Counted from the stretch's first letter, positions 8,496-17,100 are shown. The stretch is DNA of 64,000 bases from Gp1-AA122 sp036378535 (GCA_036378535.1 DASUWH010000024.1:5665-69664), one strand, 5' to 3'. Notes: generated by a model not told the origin, from the sequence alone. Program-made: numbers and translations.

Positions 8496-8849
8496 ATGAA
8501 AACGGTTGGAATCGCCGCGGCAATCCTGGCGATGGCGGCATCGCTGGCTCTGGCGCAATCGCAGAGCCAGCAGCCACAACCGCCGGATCCCACCGCGGAG
8601 GCCCCCACCACCAAGGCGCCTCCGCCGAAGACATCAACAAACCCGCGCGCGCAGGACCAACAGGGAGATACTTACCTGGGAGAGATCATTCTGGTGAATG
8701 GAACCTATTTTCTGCAGAGTGGCGCCTCCCAGTACATGCTGGAGGATCAGGCCAAGGGCAAGCAGTTTGCCGGCCAGACGGTGCAGATCAAAGGCAGCCT
8801 GGATTCGCGGAACACGCTGCACATCCAGTCGATAGGAACTCATCAGTAG
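8496..8849 (+). CDS. Secreted DUF5818-like protein
   Basis: A 117-residue protein with a signal peptide (about residues 1-20), a Pro/Gln-rich linker (about 20-55), and a compact C-terminal domain reading YLGEIILVNGTYFLQSGASQ...AKGKQFAGQTVQIKGSLD. That pattern (a residue reported as in or out of a material, then AKxFxGxxVxVxGxLD) is typical of DUF5818 proteins common in Acidobacteria. The function is unknown. The start codon abuts the stop of the YtxH-like gene. A similar protein lies at 29753-30094. Confidence 0.6.
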   Translation: MKTVGIAAAILAMAASLALAQSQSQQPQPPDPTAEAPTTKAPPPKTSTNPRAQDQQGDTYLGEIILVNGTYFLQSGASQYMLEDQAKGKQFAGQTVQIKGSLDSRNTLHIQSIGTHQ

Positions 8850-8850
8850 G

Positions 8851-8878
8851 GTCGTTGGTCTTTGGTCGTTGGTCGTTG
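8851..8878. repeat. Heptamer tandem repeat (GTCGTTG type)
   Basis: Units GTCGTTG GTCTTTG GTCGTTG GTCGTTG follow directly on the stop codon of the preceding gene and separate it from the convergent 4Fe-4S gene. Same family as 7917-7944. Confidence 0.7.
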
Positions 8879-8901
8879 GCTGACGATTAACGACCGCTGT
8901 T

Positions 8902-10083
8902 CTATTTCAGCGCTGGATCGCCCGGCATCGGATGCTGCGCCTCATTCGCGCGTGGCACAAGTTGCCGGTACACAGCGCTGGGCACATCTGAATTCCAGTG
9001 GTTGGTAGCCTTGGCGAAACCGACGATCCCAATAAATAGCATGGCAATTCCCGCGGCCATAGCCCAAGTCACGTAGGGACGGCCGCCTCGGCCATGCGTG
9101 GGATCATTCTCGCCGCTGGCAAGCGGTACGCCACTGCGCGACCATACCGGCGACATCTGCAGCGCGTCTTTTGCGGGGCAGACTGCAACACATTGCAGGC
9201 AGCCGGTGCACTCGGCGGATTTGACGGCGATCAGCTTATCGACGGGCAGCGCTGCCGGACATGCCTTCGCGCATTTCGCGCAATCAATGCATGCCGACGT
9301 CTGGCGGCGAATGCGCAGTGGGCTTGCCAAAGATACCAGTCCCAGCAAGGCTCCATAGGGGCACAAATAGCGGCACCAGAAATTCTGAACGAAGACGGAT
9401 GCGATCACCAGAATCGCCAGAACCACGGCCCCGGCTTCCCCAAGGTAGCGGAAGAAGTTGAGCATCTTGACGTCGGCAATCAACCCGTAGTCGCTGCGCA
9501 TGAAGGCAGCCAGGGCGCTGGCCGACATCGAAGAGACCGCCCACACGAAAAATCCCAGCAGCACGTACTTCAAGCCCCGCAGGGGAATATCCAGCCACCG
9601 CCAGATCTGGAAATTGCGGCGAAACACTTTTCGCCCCGCTCGCCACAGGTATTCCGAAATTGTTCCGACCGGACACAGCCAGCTGCAAAAGGCCTTGCGA
9701 AACAGGAATGAGATCGCCACAAAAGTCAGCAGCAGGAACATGGCTGCCGGATGCAACGCCGGGATGCGGCCGGTCAGCAGCCAGTACTTAGTGTTCATCA
9801 TGCCTGCGATCGGCAACCAGCCTTCGACGCCGGCAGGCCTGGCGAGCCTTCCGCTGATATTGCCGGTTTCGAACTCTCGCACCCAGACGTAAAAAATGCC
9901 TCCGAGCCAGACATTCATAAGCAGGAAAATGGCCTGATAGGCCCGGCGAAGGGCCTGTGAATAGTCTCTATCGGTGCGGCGGATCAGCCTCTTTTTCAAC
10001 GAGTTCCCCGGATTGGGCCCTTTGGGTCTGAGCAGTCCGGGAGGAATTTCGGGTAAGAGTGCGTCTTGAAGTTGGATAGCCAT
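8902..10083 (-). CDS. NapH/NosR-type 4Fe-4S polyferredoxin membrane protein
   Basis: A 393-residue membrane electron-transfer protein. Hydrophobic helices occur around residues 50-70, 110-130, 170-190 and 225-245, with the characteristic cytoplasmic CxxxCP pairs FCSWLCPVGT and WCRYLCPYGA. Two 4Fe-4S ferredoxin motifs follow: CIDCAKCAKACP and CTGCLQCVAVCP. A last helix lies near the C terminus. This is the architecture of NapH, the C-terminal half of NosR and CcoG-like proteins, which move electrons to periplasmic reductases. No nap or nos genes are adjacent. A copy of a dispersed palindromic repeat lies in frame in the linker after the ferredoxin domain. A perfect CRP/FNR-type site lies 47 bases upstream of the start. 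Confidence 0.82.
   Translation of the reverse strand: MAIQLQDALLPEIPPGLLRPKGPNPGNSLKKRLIRRTDRDYSQALRRAYQAIFLLMNVWLGGIFYVWVREFETGNISGRLARPAGVEGWLPIAGMMNTKYWLLTGRIPALHPAAMFLLLTFVAISFLFRKAFCSWLCPVGTISEYLWRAGRKVFRRNFQIWRWLDIPLRGLKYVLLGFFVWAVSSMSASALAAFMRSDYGLIADVKMLNFFRYLGEAGAVVLAILVIASVFVQNFWCRYLCPYGALLGLVSLASPLRIRRQTSACIDCAKCAKACPAALPVDKLIAVKSAECTGCLQCVAVCPAKDALQMSPVWSRSGVPLASGENDPTHGRGGRPYVTWAMAAGIAMLFIGIVGFAKATNHWNSDVPSAVYRQLVPRANEAQHPMPGDPALK
9070..9093. repeat. Palindromic repeat inside the 4Fe-4S protein gene
   Basis: A 24-base stretch is identical to bases 40285-40308 in the nadC-valS gap (core GTAGGGACGGCCGCCTCGG). Here it is read in frame and encodes part of the linker GRGGRPYV. Confidence 0.75.
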
Positions 10084-10129
10084 CGCCCCTTCCTATAGGT
10101 ATAGGGTAGAGGTCTTGTCACAGGGTGGC

Positions 10130-10145
10130 TGTGATCTATGTCACA
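10130..10145. promoter_or_regulatory. CRP/FNR-superfamily binding site
   Basis: TGTGATCTATGTCACA is a perfect TGTGA-N6-TCACA palindrome. It lies 47 bases upstream of the start codon of the 4Fe-4S membrane protein gene (reading leftwards), a plausible activator or repressor position. Two further perfect sites occur at 28462 and 28560. Confidence 0.6.
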
Positions 10146-10167
10146 AGCTGGCATTAGTGGAACAGAA

Positions 10168-10695
10168 TCACTCTGCCCGCGTGTAATGAATGGGCCAGCG
10201 CACCTGCCAGGTCTTGCCGCCGTCCGCGGAGGCCTCCCAGCTCCAGTCCAGTTCGTTACGCCCGATGTTTTTCCAGATCATGCGCTGCAGAATCCTAGCG
10301 CCGTCGGGGCTGAGACCCTCTCGCGACAGGATCATCTGACCATCCCTGAATTCGCCGACGAAATCGAGGTAGCCGCCTTCATTGTCAACCCAGGTCTGCT
10401 TCCATTTTCCAGAACGTGCGTCAAAAGTAGAAACACTAGTGCCCCGGAGATGCAGGCCGGAGCCACCATCAAAGTTTTCCTGCACTACGCAGCCATCCAG
10501 GATGCGCACGATCCGGTTGCTGCCATGAACTGTTTCGCCGGGTTTGTCGCCGGGCCAGGTGAGCTTCCAATCCCCGACCCAGAAATCGAATTGGCGCTGC
10601 TGAGCCGCCGCGCAGTTATTGGCAGGAGCTTGCCCTGGGCTGACCGCCAGAGAGCAAAGAATGAGTGAGACCACGACGACACGTTGCACCAGCAT
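10168..10695 (-). CDS. Secreted DUF1579-like protein
   Basis: A 175-residue protein with a signal peptide (MLVQRVVVVSLILCSLAVSPGQA). The mature part starts with QRQFDFWVGDWKLTWPGDKPG and continues with beta-rich lipocalin-like strands, resembling DUF1579-type proteins. The start at 10695 is supported by GGAGGG just upstream; a longer frame to 10782 lacks signal-peptide logic. The function is unknown. It is convergent with nothing and lies upstream of the 4Fe-4S gene regulatory region. Confidence 0.6.
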   Translation of the reverse strand: MLVQRVVVVSLILCSLAVSPGQAPANNCAAAQQRQFDFWVGDWKLTWPGDKPGETVHGSNRIVRILDGCVVQENFDGGSGLHLRGTSVSTFDARSGKWKQTWVDNEGGYLDFVGEFRDGQMILSREGLSPDGARILQRMIWKNIGRNELDWSWEASADGGKTWQVRWPIHYTRAE

Positions 10696-10789
10696 GTCCG
10701 GCCCTCCGAGGGGACAGACGAACGGGGCCGCGAAAGGTCGCCAAACTTGCTGGCTGACATTGTGGCCGTGTTTTTGATACACCTACCTA

Positions 10790-11557
10790 TTGCCCATCCA
10801 GACAGCGGTCTTCCTGTTCTTTGCCGGAGTTATTGGCGGCGCGCTGAATGCGGTCGCCGGTGGCGGAAGCTTCGTCGCGTTTCCGGCACTTCTGTTTACG
10901 GGTGTGCCGCCGGTACAGGCGAACGCCACCAACACGGTCGCCTTGTGGATTGGTACGACGGCGAGTGGCGGCGCTTATCGCAACCGCCTTCGTATCTCCC
11001 GTCGGGTGATGCTACCGCTGGTCGCCACCAGCATTGTCGGCGGCTTGATTGGCGCATTTCTCCTGATCAAAACTCCAGCCCACACCTTTCTGAGAGTTCT
11101 GCCCTGGCTGATGCTGGGAGCAACCCTGCTGTTCACTTTCGGAAAACACCTGACCAGCCGGTTCTCAGGAGGGCTGGAGCACGAGGCCAGCACCACTGCT
11201 CTGGCCTTCGCATCCTTCTTCGAACTGGCGGTGGCCGTGTATGGGGGATATTTCGGAGGCGGGCTAGGCATCATGAACCTGGCCATGCTGGCCGCGCTCG
11301 GCATGATGGATATACACGATATGAACGCTCTCAAGGTAGTTCTTGGGGCCATCATCAATGGCGTCGCGGTAGTGACGTTCATTGCGGCGCGTGCGATCTA
11401 CTGGCCTCAAGGAGTCGTGACTACCCTGGGAGCCATCATTGGCGGGTACTATGCGGCGCATTATGCACAACAATTGCCACAATCCTGGATCCGGTCGTTC
11501 GTGATTGTGGTGGGAACCGGGATGACCGCCTACTTCTTCTGGAAGGCCTACGCGTAG
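10790..11557 (+). CDS. TSUP-family (TauE/SafE) membrane transporter
   Basis: A 255-residue integral membrane protein with about eight hydrophobic helices. The N-terminal motif GVIGGALNAVAGGGSFVAFPALL and its second-half counterpart GGYFGGGLGIMNLAMLAALG (read over residues 15-37 and about 150-170) are the duplicated TSUP signatures. These proteins export or import sulfite, sulfonates or related anions; the substrate here is unknown. The start is a TTG at 10790, chosen because it directly precedes the first helix. It is divergent from the DUF1579-like gene. Confidence 0.85.
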   Translation: MPIQTAVFLFFAGVIGGALNAVAGGGSFVAFPALLFTGVPPVQANATNTVALWIGTTASGGAYRNRLRISRRVMLPLVATSIVGGLIGAFLLIKTPAHTFLRVLPWLMLGATLLFTFGKHLTSRFSGGLEHEASTTALAFASFFELAVAVYGGYFGGGLGIMNLAMLAALGMMDIHDMNALKVVLGAIINGVAVVTFIAARAIYWPQGVVTTLGAIIGGYYAAHYAQQLPQSWIRSFVIVVGTGMTAYFFWKAYA

Positions 11558-11719
11558 CGTCCTAATCGGGCAGGACGAACCCTCCTGGTCACGAATCCAG
11601 ATTATAAAAAGTGGGATGGGCCATGACTTTCTGGCGGCAAAACTGAAGTCCCGAGGCGCATCTGGCGCAGGCTCGAGATCACTGAGTGGTAATCCGGTGC
11701 GGATTCAGGCGCTACGTCA

Positions 11720-12073
11720 CTACGATGTTGAGCTATGTCCGTAAAAGTAGGCGACGCCGATACCGAACACCAGCATCATGGCAACGTTGACCCGCGCTGC
11801 CTCTGATGCAATCAGCAATTTTCCCAAGGGCGGGAACAGGAATACGGCGAAGATAACGCTGCCGGTAACCAAGCCCAGGATCGCCGCCCACGTTCCCAGA
11901 AACCACGCCACCACACCCACTACTAGCAGAAAAAACAGCGGCAGGAGGGTATTGTCCCGCATGTTGTGAAAAAGCAGAATGAAGGCCTTGGCCGCTGCCA
12001 TGCAGATGAACAGCCCCCAAAGGCCTCGCAGCGCGGATGGGTGTGTCAATACTTCTTTCACGCGGGGCCGCAA
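11720..12073 (-). CDS. Small membrane protein, DUF4118-like
   Basis: A protein of about 117 residues dominated by three or four helices (FLLVVGVVAWFLGTWAAILGL..., FAVFLFPPLG, AMMLVFGIGVAYFYG). The spacing and the FLFPP motif resemble DUF4118, the membrane module found in KdpD sensors, here without a kinase. The frame continues upstream to 12838, but that part is antisense to another gene. A TTG at 12073 behind GGAGAAGGAGG is the likely start, though an ATG further in (MAAAKAF) is possible. Confidence 0.5.
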   Translation of the reverse strand: MRPRVKEVLTHPSALRGLWGLFICMAAAKAFILLFHNMRDNTLLPLFFLLVVGVVAWFLGTWAAILGLVTGSVIFAVFLFPPLGKLLIASEAARVNVAMMLVFGIGVAYFYGHSSTS

Positions 12074-12199
12074 CCTGCCTCCTTCTCCGACGCGTGCCTG
12101 CTTAGATACCAGCGGCACTGTCCCGGTTTTCTGGGGAAAGCTGCTGTCTCCCTTCCTGAGATAAACTGTTTTCGCATAACATAACCGCGGACACCTGCA

Positions 12200-12856
12200 A
12201 TGACCCCAGGAAATGCAGTAAAAGACAAGATTTATGTTTCCATGGAGGGCCTGCCGCTGAGGTTCGACCTGCAGTGGCCCTTTCACAAATCCACCTCCGG
12301 TTCCGACTGGTGGGTTCTGCACGGCACGATTCGTGTGGAGAGCACAGCCGGCCTGCATGCCCTGGTGGCAGTCAATCTTTCGGCCACGGTAAAGGAGGTC
12401 ATGCCTTCGCTGGACCCCAAGGATGCCGAGGCCCCGGTCATCAATGCCCTGCGAAAAGAGATTGATCGCAAGCAGGTGGAGTTCGCGAAGTCTGCGAAGT
12501 TGTTGCCCATTCACTTCTCCAGCCGGCATTACGATTTCAAGCGAAACCGCTGGTTCTTCGAGCGTGCCAGCGATGAGCAGATTGCCGCCTTCCTGGAACG
12601 AAACCTCTATTGGCAAACGCGCCTCATTGGCGGAGAAGTTTGGACCGCAGACGCTAGCGATGCTCAGTACCTGGATACCACCACGCAGCATCTTGCCGAT
12701 GTGGCCGGGACTTTCGCCAAACAAGGCCTGATTCGGATGGAACGCGCCTACGCAACCGCTACCGACAAGCTGATGTCGCAGTCCGCACGGTTTGAGGGGG
12801 ATCTCAACAATGCCCTGGCGGCTCTCGAACAGAAGCACGCGTTCGAAAGAGGGTAA
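12200..12856 (+). CDS. Conserved-looking hypothetical cytosolic protein
   Basis: A 218-residue protein with no signal peptide and no membrane segment. The N-terminal half is mixed alpha/beta with many aromatic residues; the C-terminal half (about residues 130-215) is helical and charged. I do not recognise the family. Codon use and the absence of stops over 650 bases support coding on this strand rather than the overlapping antisense frame. It is divergent from the DUF4118-like gene, with 126 bases between the starts. Confidence 0.55.
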   Translation: MTPGNAVKDKIYVSMEGLPLRFDLQWPFHKSTSGSDWWVLHGTIRVESTAGLHALVAVNLSATVKEVMPSLDPKDAEAPVINALRKEIDRKQVEFAKSAKLLPIHFSSRHYDFKRNRWFFERASDEQIAAFLERNLYWQTRLIGGEVWTADASDAQYLDTTTQHLADVAGTFAKQGLIRMERAYATATDKLMSQSARFEGDLNNALAALEQKHAFERG

Positions 12857-13366
12857 TCGGCGGCTGTCCGCCCCGCGACAGATCGGGTTTGGGCTACGGG
12901 TTACGTTCTAGCGTTATCGTGTTGGATCAGGTCACGAAAGCAGATCGCCTATAGCAGATCAACCCGTGATGGCTCACGTTCTCCGCCTGTGCGAAAGAGG
13001 ACGTCTTTTCTGGCAGAGAGCGGCCGCCCGTCATCGCAGTTCCTGAGTTCACGGCGGCACCGCTGCTCGTAAGGGCCTTGTTCCATCAGATTTCCCGAAT
13101 CCCCTGGACGCTCGATGGTATTGTGGTGCGACAGCGGACCATAATGTGCTGCAATGTTGCCCCCGATGGGCGGCACAGGATGCTTGCGGGTCGAACGCAA
13201 GAAGTCTGCAGGCACCTCCAGTACAACACCGCTAGAACTCTTCTTGCGACATAGTAAGCTTTCCTTGCGTAAGCTCCACCGGCGCGAGGATCTTGCTGAG
13301 TAAAAGATGTTGATCGTCGGCCATGGTGACGTCCTGAAGCTCAGAATAACTCCGTGCTTGACTCTG
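12857..13366. other. Intergenic stretch without supported gene
   Basis: About 500 bases between a hypothetical gene and the short-chain dehydrogenase gene. An open frame at 12949-13215 (minus) encodes an Arg-rich product with no recognisable domain. A short reading frame from 13324 (minus, MADDQHLLLSKILAP...) stops after about 30 codons. It looks like decayed coding sequence, but nothing can be named. Confidence 0.4.
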
Positions 13367-14365
13367 CTATTCTGGCCTTAGTTGCAATCCTAGATCTCGA
13401 AAGTGAGTCATTACCTGCCGCGGTGTCGGGGAGGCCTGTTGCTCGGTATTTTCTGAGAGGCCGGCTAGTTTGGCACCTTGCTCCCACACCGATCTGGCCT
13501 TCGCTTCATCCCTTGATTCCACGGACGAAGGAATTTCCTTGAATCCGTCGAAATACCTTCCACTTATGCCTGCATACTTCGTATCTGTAACCAAATTTCC
13601 AAGTGCTTGTGCAGCTTCTTCCTGCGTTGAGAGGTGGGAGCCCATAAACTTTACAAACCAAGGGCTGGTGATGATTTTCCTCATGATCGGGCTCATGTGC
13701 CTGCCGGCTTGAGTTGTCGGCACGACGCCTGGCGACCAGGAATTGACCGTAATCGCCTTGCACATTTTCCGCAGTCGGCGATCGAGTTCATAAGCCGCCA
13801 TCATCGCGTACATCTTCGCCGTCGCATAGCGAGCCATGGGCTTTAACTTGGCAGCCGTACCGGTACCGCGGGCCAAGTCCTGTAGAGGTCCATATTTGGG
13901 AGCCATGATTCTGCCCATCTTCGTCGCAGCGGGGTCGTGAAGATCGCTAGAGACGAAAATGAGTCTCGCCGGCGTGGCCATATGCTCGATTAGGAGATTG
14001 GCTAGCAAGAAATGGCCTAGAAAGTTTAATTGGAATGTGCACTCAAAACCGTCTTCGGTAAATTCGAGCGATTTTGCGGCCATATTGATGCCGCCTGCAT
14101 TAAGAATCAGAGCATCGATGGCTGAAATCTGCATGGAAACCAACGCTCCGGGCAAACGGCAAACGCTTGCCAACGAAAAAAGATCGAGCGGCACAAAGCT
14201 GACGTGCGCGTCTGGATGGCTTTCCTTGATGCCGCGAACCGCGGCCTTGGCTTTGAACTCATTTCGACACGCCAGAACAACGTGCCAGCCGGGAATCGCA
14301 GCCATAAACTTCGCTGTCGCGAATCCAATTCCTACATTTGCTCCTGTAATGACAATTGTTTTCAT
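13367..14365 (-). CDS. Short-chain dehydrogenase/reductase
   Basis: A 332-residue SDR-family oxidoreductase. The Rossmann nucleotide-binding motif is TGANVGIG near the N terminus, followed by NAGG (about residue 95), the catalytic Ser (FVSSDLHD) and YATAK (Tyr-x3-Lys). Length and SPGVVPTTQAGRH after the active site resemble the protochlorophyllide-reductase/retinol-dehydrogenase-like subgroup. The start at 14365 (MKTIVITGA) follows AGGTGAGG. It is the last gene of an operon running from DoxX through a 4-helix membrane protein and fits the oxidoreductase expected beside an ECF41 sigma factor. Confidence 0.85.
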   Translation of the reverse strand: MKTIVITGANVGIGFATAKFMAAIPGWHVVLACRNEFKAKAAVRGIKESHPDAHVSFVPLDLFSLASVCRLPGALVSMQISAIDALILNAGGINMAAKSLEFTEDGFECTFQLNFLGHFLLANLLIEHMATPARLIFVSSDLHDPAATKMGRIMAPKYGPLQDLARGTGTAAKLKPMARYATAKMYAMMAAYELDRRLRKMCKAITVNSWSPGVVPTTQAGRHMSPIMRKIITSPWFVKFMGSHLSTQEEAAQALGNLVTDTKYAGISGRYFDGFKEIPSSVESRDEAKARSVWEQGAKLAGLSENTEQQASPTPRQVMTHFRDLGLQLRPE

Positions 14366-14369
14366 GGCC

Positions 14370-14831
14370 TCACCTAGGGTTCCTGAATAAGCGGGTCTGT
14401 ACGAAGAAACCCAGTGTGTTGAGCACCAGGAAAACGGTTTCGACAATGGTGATTGTCCTCTGATTCCCCATAGCCAAGCTGGTCCCGTCATTAGCGAAAC
14501 CGAAAATCCTAACTGCCAGGGTCGCTCCCATGAAAACGGCCAGCTGCAAGTTTCCGAGCCAGAGGCGGTTCTCTGAGAGAAGAAACACTATCAGCATGAG
14601 AACCATGGTGACCATCCAGGCTCCCAGCACGCGGGTGTCCGTGAATGCTTCGGGAGTGTTGAGGGTCACACCGGGGGTGGCATGAGCGGGATTCGTTAGG
14701 AATCGAATTCCGATGAGCGTGAAAATGACGATCGGCGGCAGCATGACGATCCGGCTCAGCCAGGGCGCGAAATTCCAGATCATCCTCCTATGCGTAAACG
14801 TGGTTGTCGCATTCATGGTGCTCGTGTTCAT
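14370..14831 (-). CDS. Four-helix membrane protein (DUF4345-like)
   Basis: A 153-residue integral membrane protein with four hydrophobic segments (about residues 25-45, 70-90, 95-113 and 125-143), resembling small DUF4345-type proteins. The ATG at 14831 has GGAGG six bases upstream. Its stop lies four bases before the SDR start, and it begins 43 bases after the DoxX-like gene, so these three form one operon. Confidence 0.55.
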   Translation of the reverse strand: MNTSTMNATTTFTHRRMIWNFAPWLSRIVMLPPIVIFTLIGIRFLTNPAHATPGVTLNTPEAFTDTRVLGAWMVTMVLMLIVFLLSENRLWLGNLQLAVFMGATLAVRIFGFANDGTSLAMGNQRTITIVETVFLVLNTLGFFVQTRLFRNPR

Positions 14832-14874
14832 GAGACCTCCTAAAGGTTTCTGCTGGGTTAGGTTTTGGCTCGGC

Positions 14875-15324
14875 TCACGCGCTTTTTGACGCCCAGCTTT
14901 CGCGTCCGTTTTCAACTGTCAGGGGACCATCCGCGGTGTCACCGGCATCAGGTCTCCAAAGCGCCTGCGGATGGCGCAAGCAAGTGCCAATCCATACGAG
15001 TATCAAGAGAACGAAAGGCCCGATCGCCTTAGCGTATGCGCCCATCTGCACGTGCGTGCAGATCGCACCGCCGAGAAAAGAAGAGAGCATCAGAACCCCA
15101 AACGACCTCGTGCGTCGATACAGAAACAAGGCTGCACTGACAATTTCCAGCACGGCGACCAACGTCAATTTGCCGTCCGAGAAGCCCTCCGCTGCCATTG
15201 CGTGCACGACTCCTTGCAGGCCCGCGAATTTGACGATAGAACTCATCATCACCGCCAGTCCGGACGCGAAAATCAAAACGTCTCCGGCCCTCCGGCACGT
15301 ACCCGTCCGTGCGTGGTTATCCAT
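14875..15324 (-). CDS. DoxX-like membrane protein
   Basis: A 149-residue protein with four transmembrane helices. The segment GLAVMMSSIVKFAG followed by LVAVLEIVSAALFLYRRTR and GGAICTHVQMG has the layout of DoxX/DoxX-like proteins, which are membrane partners of redox enzymes. It heads the operon DoxX, 4-helix protein, SDR, and has a TGTCACA motif 114 bases upstream that is shared with the sigma gene. Confidence 0.7.
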   Translation of the reverse strand: MDNHARTGTCRRAGDVLIFASGLAVMMSSIVKFAGLQGVVHAMAAEGFSDGKLTLVAVLEIVSAALFLYRRTRSFGVLMLSSFLGGAICTHVQMGAYAKAIGPFVLLILVWIGTCLRHPQALWRPDAGDTADGPLTVENGRESWASKSA

Positions 15325-15417
15325 TAAGGTTCTCCTTTATGTGCCGGAAGTCCAATACCGGCCGAGGTTATCAACTAATAGAAATCTTCTAGGTTAGTTT
15401 CCGGCTGCTAGCCCTAA

Positions 15418-15444
15418 GACCGGCGAGCAGAAGAGTTTGTGACA
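15418..15444 (-). promoter_or_regulatory. Candidate ECF41 promoter of the DoxX operon
   Basis: Reading leftwards: TGTCACA (15444-15438), 16 bases, then GGTC. The known ECF41 promoter is TGTCACA with a CGTC-type -10, so the -35 is perfect and the -10 is near-consensus. It lies in front of the DoxX gene. Confidence 0.5.
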
Positions 15445-15463
15445 ATGTAAAGCGAATGAATAA

Positions 15464-16381
15464 TTAAGCAGTGAAGGCTTCTAATCGCGGTATCCGCTTA
15501 AGCTTCTCTGGATTGGTCACTATGTAGACGCGTGAGACCAGGCCATCGGCAACATCGAACGTGAACACGCTGAACGGGCGGCCGTCGAGAAATGAAACGA
15601 TGCCAGGCTGGCCATTGATCTCAACAGACCGGCGTACCAGGTTCTTGGGCACCAGTTTCTTCAGACCTTCCAGTATGCCTCGAGCGATGTTCTCAGGGCC
15701 GTAGATCGGTCTGGGCAATGCCGGCGCCTTGCCTCCTCCATCGGAGTAGAAGATTGCCTCTCTTGAAAGCAGGGCAACAAGTCCTTGGAGATTGCCTTGG
15801 GAGGATGCTTCGTTAAATTTGCGTAACAAGTCATGATGCTGTTCGCGCGATGCTTCGAAGCGGACGCGAGGTTCTTTGATGTGCTGCCTCGCCCGCCGCA
15901 AAATTTGGCGGCAGTTCGACTCGCTTTGGCCGAGTACGGAAGCGATTTCTGAATACTCAAGATCGAAGACTTCGCGCAGGAGAAAGGTGGCGCGTTCTGT
16001 CGGAGTTAATCTTTCCAGGAGCAATAAGAACGCCAAAGAAACGGATTCATCAACCTCGAATGCAGCTGAAGGATTCGGACCTGGCGTCATTACGATGGGT
16101 TCCGGCAGCCAGTTACCAAAATATTCTTCTCGCTTTACTCGTGCCAATTGGAGATGGTTAATTGCAAGGCGAGTCAAAATTGTTACCAGTAGTGCTCGCG
16201 GAGATTCAATCTTTAGCTCGGCGGACTGATGCCAGCGAATGAAAGTTTCTTGCACTATGTCTTCAGCGTCGGCCATGCTCCCGAGCATGCGGTACGCTAT
16301 TGCAAACAACAGAGACCGGTACTGATTGAAAGAATGCAGTCGTTGGCGCTGAGTAGTCTCCGACGCAGAGTTGCTACTCAC
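15464..16381 (-). CDS. ECF41-type sigma factor with C-terminal SnoaL-like domain (SigJ family)
   Basis: A sigma factor of about 305 residues with region 2 (AIAYRMLGSMADAEDIVQET), region 4 (LTPTERATFLLREVFDLEYSEIASVLGQSES) and a roughly 100-residue C-terminal extension of the SnoaL/NTF2 type. The three ECF41 hallmark motifs are present: WLPEP between regions 2 and 4, DGGGK in the extension and NPEKL near the end. In studied ECF41 proteins the extension acts as a built-in regulator, so no anti-sigma factor is needed. The GTG at 16381 behind GGAGG is preferred; the frame is open to a TTG at 16465. The neighbouring oxidoreductase and epimerase genes are the classic ECF41 company. Confidence 0.88.
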   Translation of the reverse strand: MSSNSASETTQRQRLHSFNQYRSLLFAIAYRMLGSMADAEDIVQETFIRWHQSAELKIESPRALLVTILTRLAINHLQLARVKREEYFGNWLPEPIVMTPGPNPSAAFEVDESVSLAFLLLLERLTPTERATFLLREVFDLEYSEIASVLGQSESNCRQILRRARQHIKEPRVRFEASREQHHDLLRKFNEASSQGNLQGLVALLSREAIFYSDGGGKAPALPRPIYGPENIARGILEGLKKLVPKNLVRRSVEINGQPGIVSFLDGRPFSVFTFDVADGLVSRVYIVTNPEKLKRIPRLEAFTA

Positions 16382-16550
16382 GCCGCCTCCGATCGCCAGA
16401 GTCCACCGCGAGGAACTGTCGGCGAAACGTTTTTGAGGCTGTGACTCACTCCTTCTTGGATTCAAGTTTCAGAACAATGTTTCAAGATTCTGAGTCAAAT
16501 CCGCAACACAGCTTTTGCTCTGTTTTCGACCGACCATTACCCTAAGACAA

Positions 16551-16577
16551 GTCCGGGAGAGCGGGCGTTTTGTGACA
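16551..16577 (-). promoter_or_regulatory. Candidate autoregulatory ECF41 promoter
   Basis: Reading leftwards: TGTCACA (16577-16571), 16 bases, then GGAC. It has the same -35 and the same spacing as the site before the DoxX operon, and lies about 170 bases upstream of the sigma-factor start. Confidence 0.45.
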
Positions 16578-16776
16578 GTGTGTTTTGAACACGTGGCAGT
16601 GTCGTTACTTGGCTATTAAGCTGAACCGCTCACATCCAGGTACTTCTTCATGCACCGCACATAAGGAGCGTAGCCCTGGCGTTCAGCGTCACGGGCAGCA
16701 TTCGACACATAAACAAAGTGTCCGTTTGGTGTTACCGCATTGCAGCCGTTGGCATTTCCCCCACGCTAACGGAAGA

Positions 16777-17097
16777 GAGCGTTAGGTTTGGAAGAACCGC
16801 ATACGAAGAGATCGTGGAAGCATTGCTGCCTCCAGAGTAACCTGAAGAATGGCAGAGCCGGCCCTGAGAAGATCTCCAACGCATAGGGTATCTTCCGACA
16901 GCCCCTCGGTCGTGAGGTTCTCGCCAAATGCACCCCACGAAAACGAAATATCCGGCAACTACTTCCGCCAGTACTCATCATGCTCGACTGGGTAAGCGTA
17001 GACCGTCTTGTCCAGTCCTCCATGTAGCGTAAGGTCCGCCTGCTGGTCACCAGCCAGGTTCAATTCCCGGATGGTTGTGCGAAGACTACTCGGTATC
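16777..17097 (-). pseudogene. Remnant of a MOSC-domain (YiiM-like) protein
   Basis: Read on the minus strand from 17097, the sequence gives IRELNLAGDQQADLTLHGG, then KTVYAYPVEHDEYWRK, an in-frame TAG (16961-16959), then LPDISFSWGAFGENLTTEG and SEDTLCVGD..RAGSAILQVT. This is the YiiM/MOSC pattern (GDxQADLxxHGGxDKAVYAYPxEHY, WGAFGENLTTEGL). About 25 N-terminal residues are missing where the epimerase gene ends, and the conserved C-terminal QPRxPCxKL is lost, so the gene is dead. The 16466-16776 stretch upstream of the sigma gene holds no other supported gene. Confidence 0.7.
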
Positions 17098-17100
17098 AAG

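Noticed and set aside
12074..12838. Upstream part of the 372-codon minus frame ending at 11720
   Set aside because: It is antisense to the gene at 12200-12856 and shows no domain. Only the membrane-protein end is accepted.
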